40,691 bases of DNA, from positions 1 to 40,691 of the forward strand of contig JBMNOM010000004.1 of NCBI GenBank assembly GCA_050943075.1, in the 5' to 3' direction. The notes beneath the pieces are model-generated. The model had not been told where the DNA came from. It saw nothing but the letters and a program-made list of their open reading frames with translations, and did no database searches. The DNA comes from CAJKWP01 sp050943075. Its GTDB lineage: Bacteria; Bacillota; Clostridia; Christensenellales; UBA1242. Positions 1 to 8,192 of this stretch are shown here, piece after piece (the stretch's first letter is position 1; every line of letters starts with the position of its first letter). The position numbers and the translations under genes were made by a program.

Positions 1-42
1 CAATTTTTTTAGCGTTTTTTCTTGTATATTTATTTGATATTT

Positions 43-56
43 TGCATAATTATGCA
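43..56. repeat. perfect 14-bp palindrome downstream of queA
   Basis: TGCATAATTATGCA reads identically on both strands, 22 bases beyond the queA stop codon. No T-run follows that would make it a convincing terminator, and the loop would be minimal as RNA. It could be an operator for a gene left of the window or a chance A+T-rich palindrome. Confidence 0.3.
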
Positions 57-77
57 CATATTACAACCCAATGCAAA

Positions 78-1109
78 TCAACTTAAAAACATTGCATCTC
101 CAAAACTGAAAAACCTATATTTTTCTTCAACTGCCAAATTGTAAAGCCCAAGTGTTTCTTTCACACCGCAAAAAGCAGACACAAGCATAATGAGTGTGCT
201 TTCTGGTAAGTGAAAGTTTGTGATAAGCCCCTCAACAACTTTAAATTTATAAGGTGGATAAATGAAAATGTTTGTATCTCCACTTCCGGCGCAAATTTTG
301 CCGCTTTCATCTCCCACAGATTCAAGCACTCTAACACTTGTTGTTCCAACTGCAATAACACGCCTATTCTCTTGTTTTGCTTTGTTAATTTTTTTTGCTG
401 CTTCTTCACTTACAAAATAGCTTTCAAAGTGCATTTGATGTTTTAAAATGTCATCTTCTTTAACTGGCCTGAATGTGCCAAGCCCAACATGAAGCACAAC
501 AGAAACAATTTCAACACCTTTATCTTTAATTTTTTGCAAAAGTTCGGGTGTGAAATGCAAGCCAGCTGTTGGAGCAGCAGACGAGCCATTTTCTTTGCTG
601 TAAACTGTTTGATAACGCTCTTTATCTGTTAATTTTTCATGAATGTAATGCGGCAAAGGCATTGTGCCAATTTCATCCAAAACTTCTTCAAAACTGCCCT
701 CAAATTCAAAAGCAATTTCGCAAATGCCCTCATCATATTTTTGAGTGATTACACCGGTTAATTTATCGTTAAACTTAAGAAGTGTGCCTTCTTTTAAACG
801 TTTAAAAGGTTTTGCAATTACTTGCCATGTTTTTAAGTATTTGCGTTTTTGCAACAAAATTTCAATTTTTGCGCCAGTTTCTTCCTTAATTGCAAAAAGG
901 CGCGCAGGCAAAACGCGTGATGTGTTTACAACAAGCACATCACCTTTGTTCAAATATGAAATTATGTCATAAAAATGCTTGTGCTCAACTGCCCCACTTT
1001 TTTTGTTGTAAACCAAAAGCCTTGATGAATCTCTTGGATTAAGCGGAGTTTGAGCAATAAGATTCTCAGGCAAATGATAATTATAGGTTTTTCTGTCAGT
1101 CAAGTACAT
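78..1109 (-). CDS. queA: S-adenosylmethionine:tRNA ribosyltransferase-isomerase (QueA)
   Basis: QueA transfers and isomerises the ribosyl group of S-adenosylmethionine onto preQ1-modified tRNA, giving epoxyqueuosine at wobble position 34. The 343-residue length is normal for the family. The N-terminus (YNYHLPENLIAQTP), the SSRLLV segment, the AAPTAGLHFT signature and the GTTSVRVLES and TNFHLPEST blocks are typical. The ATG overlaps the end of ruvB by 14 bases, and a GAGG lies 12 bases upstream inside ruvB, so translation is probably coupled. It is the last gene of the rsmE-ruvCAB-queA unit. A ruvAB-queA order is common in Firmicutes. Family assignment is secure. Confidence 0.97.
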   Translation of the reverse strand: MYLTDRKTYNYHLPENLIAQTPLNPRDSSRLLVYNKKSGAVEHKHFYDIISYLNKGDVLVVNTSRVLPARLFAIKEETGAKIEILLQKRKYLKTWQVIAKPFKRLKEGTLLKFNDKLTGVITQKYDEGICEIAFEFEGSFEEVLDEIGTMPLPHYIHEKLTDKERYQTVYSKENGSSAAPTAGLHFTPELLQKIKDKGVEIVSVVLHVGLGTFRPVKEDDILKHQMHFESYFVSEEAAKKINKAKQENRRVIAVGTTSVRVLESVGDESGKICAGSGDTNIFIYPPYKFKVVEGLITNFHLPESTLIMLVSAFCGVKETLGLYNLAVEEKYRFFSFGDAMFLS

Positions 1110-2154
1110 TTAATGTTTTGTCCTCAAAAATTTTAAGTTCGTTAATTTTATTTTCGTCAATATTAATTTTTAAATGCTCATAAGCTTTAGGCAACACAAT
1201 TCTGCCGCGTGGCGTTCTTGCAATAAAGCCAAGTTGCAATAAATATGGCTCGTAAACATCTTCAATGGTCACAGATTCTTCTTGTGTGGAAGCACTTAAT
1301 GTGTCAAGCCCCACTGGCCCACCATCAAATTTTTCAATCATTGTTTTAAGCAAACGCCTGTCAATGTGGTCAAGCCCAAGTTCATCCACCTCAAGCATAC
1401 TTAACGCTTCTTTTGCAAGTGCAAGTGTAATTTTGCCATCGCCTTTAACTTGGCAATAATCACGAATGCGTTTTAAAAATCTGTTTGCAATTCTTGGCGT
1501 TCCTCGGCTTCGTCTTGCAATTTCTTCTGCCGCTTCATGGTCAATGGCAATGTTTAAAATGCCAGCGCTTCGAGTTAAAATTTTGGTTAAGTCTTTGTCA
1601 TTATAAAGTTCCAAACGACAAATAACACCAAATCTATCACGCAATGGGCCTGTTAAAAGCCCTGCTCTTGTTGTTGCACCAATCAATGTGAAAGGTTTAA
1701 TTTTTAAGCGCATGCTTCTTGCAGATGGGCCTTTACCAACAATAAAGTCAAGTGCAAAGTCTTCCATTGCTGGATACAAAATTTCTTCCACAGATTTATT
1801 AAGCCTGTGAATTTCGTCAATAAACAAAACGTCGTTTTGGTTTAAGTTTGTAAGTATGGCAGCAAGATCAGCAGCATGTTCAATTGCTGGGCCTGATGTA
1901 ATTTTAATTTGCGCTCCAAGTTCTTTTGCAATAATGTGGCTCAAAGTTGTTTTACCAAGCCCTGGTGGGCCATATAACAACACGTGGTCAAGCGCTTCTT
2001 TTCTTGTTTTTGCAGCCTTGATGTAAATTTCAAGGTTGTTTTTAATTTTATCTTGTCCAACATACTCGTCCATTGTGATTGGGCGCAAAGAGTTTTCAAC
2101 AATGGCATCTTGGGATGATTTTGTGCTGGTTATAAATCTGTTGTTTTCAATCAT
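1096..2154 (-). CDS. ruvB: Holliday junction branch-migration ATPase RuvB
   Basis: RuvB is the hexameric AAA+ motor that, loaded by RuvA, drives branch migration of Holliday junctions during recombinational repair. Visible motifs are Walker A (GPPGLGKTT), Walker B (LFIDEIHRLNK), sensor 1 (IGATTRAGLL), the arginine finger region (GPLRDRFG), and the C-terminal winged helix ending in TPRGRIVLPKAYEHL. At 352 residues it is full length. It follows ruvA with a two-base gap and overlaps queA by 14 bases, consistent with one polycistronic mRNA. Confidence 0.98.
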   Translation of the reverse strand: MIENNRFITSTKSSQDAIVENSLRPITMDEYVGQDKIKNNLEIYIKAAKTRKEALDHVLLYGPPGLGKTTLSHIIAKELGAQIKITSGPAIEHAADLAAILTNLNQNDVLFIDEIHRLNKSVEEILYPAMEDFALDFIVGKGPSARSMRLKIKPFTLIGATTRAGLLTGPLRDRFGVICRLELYNDKDLTKILTRSAGILNIAIDHEAAEEIARRSRGTPRIANRFLKRIRDYCQVKGDGKITLALAKEALSMLEVDELGLDHIDRRLLKTMIEKFDGGPVGLDTLSASTQEESVTIEDVYEPYLLQLGFIARTPRGRIVLPKAYEHLKINIDENKINELKIFEDKTLNVLD

Positions 2155-2156
2155 AA

Positions 2157-2738
2157 TTATCTCCCCATATTTGTTAGCACACTTGAAATAATTTCTTCAG
2201 TGCTGGAGTCTGATTTTGCAAAACGCCTTGCGCTTTGAGTTGCATCTGTTTTTGAAATTCCCAAACTAACAAGCACTTCAATGGCTTCGCTTAATGCGTT
2301 TGTGTTAATGCTTGTGTCAACTTTAATCGTGTCGTAAATATCCACTTTGTCTTTAAGTTCAACACAAATTTTTTCTGCAGTTTTTTTGCCAAGCCCTTTA
2401 ATTTTTTGCAAAATTGCAAGGTCTTGAGTTGCAATTGCACTAATGAGTGTTGCAAGTGGAAGGCCTGACAACACACCAATTGCGCTTCTTGGACCAACAC
2501 CACTCACGCTGATTAGTTTTAAAAACATATCTCTTTCTTCTTTACTGATAAAGCCAAAAAGTGCAATTTCGTTTTCTTTGACATTTAAGTGTGTGAAAAC
2601 AGAAACTTCTTCCCCTTCATAAGGCAAAGATGCAAGTGTGTTTGTGGACACAAAAATTTGGTAGCCCAAGCCACCTGCTTTAACAATTATTGTGTTTTCT
2701 TGTTTTTCAATTAATGTTCCGTTTATAAATGATAACAT
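2157..2738 (-). CDS. ruvA: Holliday junction-binding protein RuvA
   Basis: RuvA tetramers clamp the Holliday junction and recruit RuvB. The start was placed at the ATG at 2736-2738, giving MLSFINGTLIEK and 193 residues. A GGGAAG Shine-Dalgarno sits just upstream, and a longer reading frame would run back into ruvC. The N-terminal OB-fold is followed by helix-hairpin-helix segments (LISVSGVGPRSAIGVLSGL and LQKIKGLGKKTAEKI) and the short C-terminal domain III (EAIEVLVSLGISKTDA). The ruvC stop lies 10 bases upstream. Confidence 0.96.
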   Translation of the reverse strand: MLSFINGTLIEKQENTIIVKAGGLGYQIFVSTNTLASLPYEGEEVSVFTHLNVKENEIALFGFISKEERDMFLKLISVSGVGPRSAIGVLSGLPLATLISAIATQDLAILQKIKGLGKKTAEKICVELKDKVDIYDTIKVDTSINTNALSEAIEVLVSLGISKTDATQSARRFAKSDSSTEEIISSVLTNMGR

Positions 2739-2748
2739 ATTCTTCCCT

Positions 2749-3240
2749 TTAAATTTGATTATCGTTAATTGCAAAATTAATTTGGCTGTGGCAAATTGCA
2801 ACTGCCAAGGCATCTGCCGCGTCGTCTGGTTTTGGCACTTTTTCAAGCCCTAAAATTGTTTTTGTCATATATTGCACTTGTTGTTTTTCCGCTCTGCCAT
2901 AACCTGTTAATGCTTGTTTAATTTGAAGTGGTGTATATTCAAACAAGTTGTGGCAAGTTTTAAAACAATAGTTAATTATAACTCCTCTTGCTTGCGCAAC
3001 TGGAATGATTGTTTTTTGGTTTTTAAAATAAAACAATTCTTCAATTGCAACAACTTCTGGGCTGTATGTTTTAAAAATTTCTTCAAGCCCTTGTTCAATC
3101 ATCATAAGCCTTTGTGGCATTGGCAAGTCTTTTGTTGTTTCAATGACGCCAAAGTCAACAACTTTGGTTTCGCCATTGTTATAATCAATAATTCCAAAGC
3201 CAACCAAAGCATAACCAGGGTCAATTCCCAAAATTCTCAT
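2749..3240 (-). CDS. ruvC: crossover junction endodeoxyribonuclease RuvC
   Basis: RuvC is the resolvase that nicks Holliday junctions symmetrically. It is a 163-residue RNase H-fold protein. The catalytic acidic residues are visible: Asp in MRILGIDPG, Glu in AIEELFYFKNQ, and the C-terminal Asp pair in KPDDAADALAVAICH. It lies between rsmE (11-base gap) and ruvA (10-base gap). The full RuvABC resolvasome is therefore encoded together, with an rRNA methyltransferase gene in front. Confidence 0.97.
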   Translation of the reverse strand: MRILGIDPGYALVGFGIIDYNNGETKVVDFGVIETTKDLPMPQRLMMIEQGLEEIFKTYSPEVVAIEELFYFKNQKTIIPVAQARGVIINYCFKTCHNLFEYTPLQIKQALTGYGRAEKQQVQYMTKTILGLEKVPKPDDAADALAVAICHSQINFAINDNQI

Positions 3241-3251
3241 AAGTTTTCCTT

Positions 3252-3971
3252 TTAAATTTCTCCAAGCAAGAACATAACAATGCTTGCAAGTGTGATTGGC
3301 GCTGTTTCCGCCCTCAAAATGCGTTTTCCAAGTGAAATTGATTTTGCACCCGCTTGAATTAAAGTTTGCGCCTCTTTTTCACTGAAACCGCCTTCAGATC
3401 CAACAATTAAAGCAATATTTTCAAAGTCTTTCACTTTAATGTTGGCAAGTGAATTTTCATCTTCTTTTTCATAGGCAAACAAAACTAAATCATAATTTTT
3501 AATTTCTTGTGCCAATTGTTTAAGTGTAAGCACTTTACCCACTTCCAAAACATCTGCTCTTTGACATTGTTTGCTGGCTTCGGTGGCAATTTTTTGATAT
3601 CTATCAATTTTTTCGCTTTTAACCTTTGCAACAGAAAATGCACTTTCAAAAGGCACAACTTTGTTTAACCCAAGCTCACTCATTTTTTGAATGACAAATT
3701 CAAACTTATCGCTTTTTAATGCACCTTGAAACAAAGTGATTTTTTTGCCAGTTGCTGTTTTGCTTTTTTCAATTTTTTCAATTTGGCAAATTGCTTTGGA
3801 AGGCAAAATTTGTTTAATCGAGCAAAAATATTCAAGCCCATCACCACTAAAACAAACAAGTTTATCGTTTTCCCTCAAACGCAAAACATTGTGAAGATGC
3901 TCAAATTCTTTCTCATTAATAACAATTTCATTTTCAGTGATATTTTCACTTTTAACAAAAAACCTTCTCAT
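3252..3971 (-). CDS. rsmE: 16S rRNA (uracil-1498-N3)-methyltransferase RsmE
   Basis: RsmE is a SPOUT methyltransferase that methylates U1498 of 16S rRNA. The C-terminal half carries the knot motifs: IALIVGSEGGFSEKEA followed by ISLGKRILRAETAPI. The N-terminal PUA-like domain begins MRRFFV, the usual start. I chose the ATG at 3969-3971 (239 residues) because the upstream in-frame ATG at 3989 would add residues that precede the normal N-terminus and overlap a -10-like box. Neither start has a Shine-Dalgarno. The extended -10 box ends eight bases before the chosen ATG, so the message may be leaderless. Confidence 0.9.
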   Translation of the reverse strand: MRRFFVKSENITENEIVINEKEFEHLHNVLRLRENDKLVCFSGDGLEYFCSIKQILPSKAICQIEKIEKSKTATGKKITLFQGALKSDKFEFVIQKMSELGLNKVVPFESAFSVAKVKSEKIDRYQKIATEASKQCQRADVLEVGKVLTLKQLAQEIKNYDLVLFAYEKEDENSLANIKVKDFENIALIVGSEGGFSEKEAQTLIQAGAKSISLGKRILRAETAPITLASIVMFLLGEI

Positions 3972-3979
3972 ACGCAATA

Positions 3980-3985
3980 AGTATA
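3980..3985 (-). promoter_or_regulatory. extended -10 promoter element for rsmE-ruvCAB-queA
   Basis: On the minus strand TGTTATACT forms an extended -10 (TGn plus TATACT) without a good -35. The hexamer ends eight bases before the rsmE ATG, which would place the 5' end of the mRNA at or next to the start codon. Confidence 0.5.
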
Positions 3986-4064
3986 ACATATTAAACTCAT
4001 AAATTAAAATATTTTGCTAAAACAAAGTCTTTTAATTTAAAATGCAAAACTGATTTTTTTTGAC

Positions 4065-4104
4065 AAAAAAAATACCAGATTAAAATTAACCTGATATTTT
4101 TAAT
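4065..4104 (-). terminator. Rho-independent terminator after the mcrC remnant
   Basis: The minus-strand transcript would fold AAAAATATCAG against CTGGTATTTTT, with one G-U pair and a loop of about 12 bases, followed by a run of U. It directly follows the stop of the truncated mcrC gene. Confidence 0.65.
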
Positions 4105-4109
4105 TAAAT

Positions 4110-4457
4110 TTAAACTAACTCGTGAGTTTTAATTATTTTATGTAATTCCTGTTTTATATTATCAAAATCAGAATTCAAATCCAATATCCTTGCAGAAATT
4201 TTATTTCCGCTTAAAAGATAAGAGTTATCTGGAAAAATTGCTTCATCTGTTTTGGCATACAACAATAATCCTGACACTTGTTTGCCGCAAGCACTTTTGT
4301 TTTTAATATAAGTGAAAATTTGATATAAATGGCTTGAATGCAATGTGGTTGCATCAAATTGTTTTTGCATTGAATGTGTGTAGTATTTTGCATCAATTAT
4401 TAAAACCTTATCGTTTGTTTCAATCATGATGTCTGCTTTCATTTTTGGAAGCGACAT
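4110..4457 (-). pseudogene. 5'-truncated mcrC remnant (McrBC restriction system nuclease domain)
   Basis: The 115-residue reading frame matches only the C-terminal nuclease region of McrC, the nuclease partner of the McrB GTPase in type IV restriction of modified DNA. The PD-(D/E)xK core is visible as ADIMIE followed by VLIIDAKYY, then the family's LYQIFTYI and SGLLLYAK segments. Full McrC proteins are several times longer. The frame is closed by a TAA six codons before the first ATG, no Shine-Dalgarno is evident, and no mcrB lies nearby. I read it as the 3' end of a deleted restriction locus that kept its terminator. A free-standing small nuclease is a less likely alternative. Confidence 0.7.
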
Positions 4458-4543
4458 GTCACTATCATCATCTTAACAAGAATTTCAAGCTTAACAAAAT
4501 TTTTAAAATTAAAGTTTAATTACCAAAATTAATAAAACACATT

Positions 4544-4577
4544 AAAAAAACACGGTTTTTTCATCGTGTTTTTTTGT
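4544..4577 (-). terminator. Rho-independent terminator of the hrcA-grpE-dnaK-dnaJ operon
   Basis: AACACG pairs with CGTGTT around a 10-base loop, flanked by A and T runs on both sides. On the minus strand it lies immediately after the dnaJ stop codon. The symmetric A/T flanks would let it work in both directions. Confidence 0.8.
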
Positions 4578-4579
4578 TT

Positions 4580-5695
4580 TTATTTTTTGCTTTCGTCCAA
4601 GAATTTTTTATATTTTGGATAATCGCTGTCTTTTGTGTTTTTAACAATCTCTTTCAAACTTTCTTTAATTTTTTTGTCAAGATTTTTTGGCGCTTCACTT
4701 TTTAATGTGACAACCAAATCGCCATAAGAATCGCGGTTTAAGTGTTTCAAACCTTTTTTCTTAATTCTCATAATTGTTCCGCTTTGAGTAAGTTCTTTAA
4801 TTTCAAGTTTATACATTCCATCAAGTGTTGGAATTTCAACCACTCCACCAAGCAAAAGTGTTGTGAAAGGCACGTCAAGATCAAGCACTAAATCAAACCC
4901 TCGGCGTGACAAAATTCTGTGTGGCTGAACTTTAATTCTCACATTAAGGTCGCCCGCCTCGCCTTGTCTAACTGGGGCATTTCCTTGCCCTCTAAAGCGC
5001 AAAACTTGGCCTTCGTCAATTCCTGCTGGAACTTTAATTTCAACTTCTTTGTTAACTTTATTATAGCCTCTGCCACTGCAATGGTCACATTTTTCTTTAA
5101 TTTGTTTTCCTGTTCCATTACATGTTGAACAGATGGTTTCCCTAATTGTTGTGCCAAAAATTGTGTTTTGCGTCATTCTTATTCTGCCCGAGCCCTTACA
5201 ACTTGAACAAGTTGTTAATGCTGTGCCATTTTTGGCACCAGTTGCTTTACAATGATCGCAAGACTCAATTTTGTTAATTTGAACATATTTTTTTGTTCCT
5301 TTTGCTGCTTCTTCAAAGGAAATTGAAATTTCAATGTTAATGTCATCTCCTCTTTCATAAGCCTTATTGCTTGCACCACCGCCACCAAAAGCTGAAAAAA
5401 TGTCTGAAAATATGTCTGAAAAACCGCCACCAAAGCCACCGCCTTGAGAGAAGAAATCCCCAAAGTTTTTTGGCCCTTCGCTGCTGCCATATTGGTCGTA
5501 ATTGCTTTTTTTGGTTGCATCACCCAAAACCTCATAAGCCTCATTAATTTCTTTAAATTTTTCTGCTGCTTGTGAGTTGTCTTTGTTTAAGTCTGGGTGA
5601 TATTTTTTTGCTAAGGAACGATATGCAGATTTAATTTCGTCTGCACTGGCATTTCTTTCAACTCCCAAAATTTTATAATAATCTTTATCAGCCAT
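4580..5695 (-). CDS. dnaJ: chaperone co-factor DnaJ (Hsp40)
   Basis: DnaJ stimulates DnaK ATPase activity and delivers unfolded substrates. It is 371 residues with the full type I layout: a J domain with the HPD tripeptide (AKKYHPDLNK), a G/F-rich linker (GGGFGGGFSDIFSD), four CxxCxGxG-type zinc motifs (CDHCKATG, CSSCKGSG, CSTCNGTG, CDHCSGRG) and the C-terminal beta-sandwich substrate domain. The first zinc motif has Ala in place of the usual Gly. It is the last gene of the heat-shock operon, 19 bases after dnaK, with an AAGAAGG ribosome-binding site. Confidence 0.98.
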   Translation of the reverse strand: MADKDYYKILGVERNASADEIKSAYRSLAKKYHPDLNKDNSQAAEKFKEINEAYEVLGDATKKSNYDQYGSSEGPKNFGDFFSQGGGFGGGFSDIFSDIFSAFGGGGASNKAYERGDDINIEISISFEEAAKGTKKYVQINKIESCDHCKATGAKNGTALTTCSSCKGSGRIRMTQNTIFGTTIRETICSTCNGTGKQIKEKCDHCSGRGYNKVNKEVEIKVPAGIDEGQVLRFRGQGNAPVRQGEAGDLNVRIKVQPHRILSRRGFDLVLDLDVPFTTLLLGGVVEIPTLDGMYKLEIKELTQSGTIMRIKKKGLKHLNRDSYGDLVVTLKSEAPKNLDKKIKESLKEIVKNTKDSDYPKYKKFLDESKK

Positions 5696-5714
5696 TATTT
5701 TTCCTTCTTTTTAA

Positions 5715-7517
5715 TTAGTCAACAACAACTTCTGGGTCATCGCCTTCTGGTTTATCATTTGGGTTGTTTGCAGCATTTGCTTGTGCATTTTGGTAAAGTT
5801 TTGCAAACACTTCTTGAGAAACTTTTGACAATTCTTCAATGCCAGCTTTAATTGTGTCAAGAGAGTCTGTTTCAAAGTCTTTCTTTGCTTTTTCAACAGC
5901 TTCTTCAAGGCGTTTTTTATCGTCTTCTGCAATTTTGTCTGCATTGTCTTTCAATGTTTTTTCAATTGTGTAAATCATTGTATCGCCTTGGTTTTTTGTG
6001 TCAATTAATTCTCTGCGTTTTTTGTCTTCTTCTGCGTGTGCTTCGGCGTCTTTAATTGCTTTTTCAATGTCTGCTTCGCTTAAGTTTGAAGAAGATGTAA
6101 TTGTGATTTTTTGTTCTTTGTTTGTGCCAAGGTCTTTAGCAGAAACATTAACAATTCCGTTTGCATCAATGTCAAATGTCACTTCAATTTGTGGCACTCC
6201 TCTTGGTGCTGGTGGAATGTCGGAAAGTTGGAATCTTCCAAGTGTTTTGTTTTGTGCGGCAAATTCTCTTTCGCCTTGAAGCACGTGAATGTCAACGCCT
6301 GGTTGGTTGTCAGAAGCTGTTGAGAACACTTGTGATTTCTTTGTTGGAATTGTTGTGTTTTTTTCAATGAGTTTTGTAAACACGCCACCCAAAGTTTCAA
6401 TTCCAAGTGAAAGTGGTGTCACGTCAAGAAGCAACACGTCTTTAACTTCGCCAGCCAAAACACCACCTTGAATTGCAGCACCAATTGCCACGCATTCGTC
6501 TGGGTTGATGCCTTTGAAAGGTTCTTTTCCCGTTAAGGCTTTAATTGATTCGTAAACTGCAATAATTCTGGTTGAACCACCAACAAGAATAACTTTGTCA
6601 ATGTCTGCTGTTGAAAGTTTTGCATCTTTCATTGCATTTTTTGTGCATGTGAGTGTTAAGTCCACCAAGTCTTTTGTAATTGCGTCAAATTTTGCTCTTG
6701 TTAAATCATATTCCAAGTGTTTTGGACCATTTGCATCAGCTGTGATGAATGGCAAGCTAACTGTTGTTTTTGGTGTTGAAGAAAGATCAATTTTTGCTTT
6801 TTCCGCTGCTTCTTTAAGCCTTTGCATTGCAAGACGATCTTTGCTTAAATCAACACCTTCTTGTTTTTTAAATTCTTCAACAAGTAAGTCGATAATTCTG
6901 TTGTCAAAATCATCTCCTCCAAGTTTTGTATTACCATTTGTTGCAAGCACTTCAAAAACGCCATCGCCAATTTCCAAAATTGAAACGTCGAATGTTCCGC
7001 CGCCCAAATCGTAAACCAATATTTTTTGGTTTTTGTTTTCGCCTTTGTCAAGTCCATAAGCCAATGCTGCTGCTGTTGGTTCGTTAATAATTCTCAAAAC
7101 TTCAAGCCCTGCAATTTTACCAGCGTCTTTTGTTGCTTGTCTTTGGCTGTCGTTAAAGTATGCTGGAACTGTGATAACAGCTTTTGTCACTTTTGTTCCA
7201 AGATAGCTTTCTGCGTCTGCTTTAAGCTTTGACAAAATCATTGCTGAAATTTCTGGTGCTGTGTATTCTTTACCAGCAAGTTTAACCTTATGGTCTGTTC
7301 CCATGTGTCTTTTAATTGAAGCAACTGTGTTTTCGTGGTTTGCAATTGCTTGACGTTTTGCAACTTTACCCACCAAACGTTCTCCATCTTTTGTAAACGC
7401 CACAACTGATGGTGTTGTTCTGTCTCCTTCTGCGTTTGCAATAACTGTGGCTTGTCCACCTTCCATAACTGAAACGCAAGAGTTTGTTGTTCCTAAGTCA
7501 ATTCCTATAACTTTCAT
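5715..7517 (-). CDS. dnaK: molecular chaperone DnaK (Hsp70)
   Basis: DnaK is the ATP-dependent Hsp70 chaperone. At 600 residues it has the nucleotide-binding domain (IGIDLGTTNSCVSV, VYDLGGGTFDVSIL, ILVGGSTRI), the linker DVLLLDVTPLSLGIET, the substrate-binding beta domain and the helical lid. The C-terminus is rich in Asn and Asp and ends EVVVD, a slightly degenerate version of the usual EEVD-like tail. It lies between grpE (18-base gap) and dnaJ, with an AAGGAG ribosome-binding site. HrcA regulation is expected from the operon. Confidence 0.99.
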   Translation of the reverse strand: MKVIGIDLGTTNSCVSVMEGGQATVIANAEGDRTTPSVVAFTKDGERLVGKVAKRQAIANHENTVASIKRHMGTDHKVKLAGKEYTAPEISAMILSKLKADAESYLGTKVTKAVITVPAYFNDSQRQATKDAGKIAGLEVLRIINEPTAAALAYGLDKGENKNQKILVYDLGGGTFDVSILEIGDGVFEVLATNGNTKLGGDDFDNRIIDLLVEEFKKQEGVDLSKDRLAMQRLKEAAEKAKIDLSSTPKTTVSLPFITADANGPKHLEYDLTRAKFDAITKDLVDLTLTCTKNAMKDAKLSTADIDKVILVGGSTRIIAVYESIKALTGKEPFKGINPDECVAIGAAIQGGVLAGEVKDVLLLDVTPLSLGIETLGGVFTKLIEKNTTIPTKKSQVFSTASDNQPGVDIHVLQGEREFAAQNKTLGRFQLSDIPPAPRGVPQIEVTFDIDANGIVNVSAKDLGTNKEQKITITSSSNLSEADIEKAIKDAEAHAEEDKKRRELIDTKNQGDTMIYTIEKTLKDNADKIAEDDKKRLEEAVEKAKKDFETDSLDTIKAGIEELSKVSQEVFAKLYQNAQANAANNPNDKPEGDDPEVVVD

Positions 7518-7535
7518 TTTAATTCTCCTTTTTTA

Positions 7536-8192
7536 TTAATTCTTATTAATTATAACTTGTGCATATCTAATAACTTTGTCGTTGTAAATATATCCTTTTT
7601 GATAAACTTGCACCACAACGTTGTCTTTCAAATCTTTGTTGTTTGAAACACTGATTGCATTGTGGAAGTTTGGGTCAAATTCCTCTCCCACTGGGTTAAT
7701 TTCCTTAACACCAAGGTTTGCAAGTGAATCGAAAAGTTGTTTATAAATCATTTCAATGCCTTTAAGCACGTTTGCATCAGAAATCATTTCTTTTGCTTTG
7801 TTAAACGAGTCTAGTGCTGGCAAAATTGCTGTTAGCACGTTAAGCTCTCCGTCAAATCTTGCATTTTGCATTAAAGCAAAACTTCTTTTTCTGTAATTGT
7901 CAAAGTCTGCTTGCGTTAATTGCAACAATCTTTTAAATTCTTCTGCTTCAGCATTCTTTTCTTGTTGCCTTGAAGTTTGTTTTGCCTCTTGTTTAACTTC
8001 TGGCTTAATCTCTTCTTCTTTTAATACCTTTTTTTGTTCTTGCTTTTTGCTTTCTTCAAAAGCGGATTGCTTTTCTTTTTTCTCTTCTGTAATTTCTGGC
8101 TCGCTTTTTGTTTCTTTTTTAAAACTCTCTTCCTCAGAAATTATTTGAAAGTCATTGTCTTCTTCTGGACAGTTAACTTTCTTTTTTGCCAT
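7536..8192 (-). CDS. grpE: nucleotide exchange factor GrpE
   Basis: GrpE is the homodimeric factor that releases ADP from DnaK. The protein is 218 residues. The first roughly 85 are highly charged Lys/Glu-rich sequence, followed by the long coiled coil and the C-terminal beta domain (GVKEINPVGEEFDPNFHNAI, then VVQVYQKGYIYNDKVIRYAQVII). The charged N-terminus is long for the family but of a common type. Its ATG follows GGAGGACAAA and overlaps the 3' end of hrcA by 20 bases, so the two are probably translationally coupled. Confidence 0.97.
   Translation of the reverse strand: MAKKKVNCPEEDNDFQIISEEESFKKETKSEPEITEEKKEKQSAFEESKKQEQKKVLKEEEIKPEVKQEAKQTSRQQEKNAEAEEFKRLLQLTQADFDNYRKRSFALMQNARFDGELNVLTAILPALDSFNKAKEMISDANVLKGIEMIYKQLFDSLANLGVKEINPVGEEFDPNFHNAISVSNNKDLKDNVVVQVYQKGYIYNDKVIRYAQVIINKN

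Noticed and set aside
2739..2846. Upstream extension of ruvA by 36 codons
   Set aside because: It overlaps ruvC, and the GGGAAG site and family N-terminus place the start at 2738.
5852..7459. Several open frames of 60-139 codons antisense to or in other frames of dnaK
   Set aside because: They are shadows of the highly biased dnaK coding sequence. None has a ribosome-binding site or a recognisable motif.
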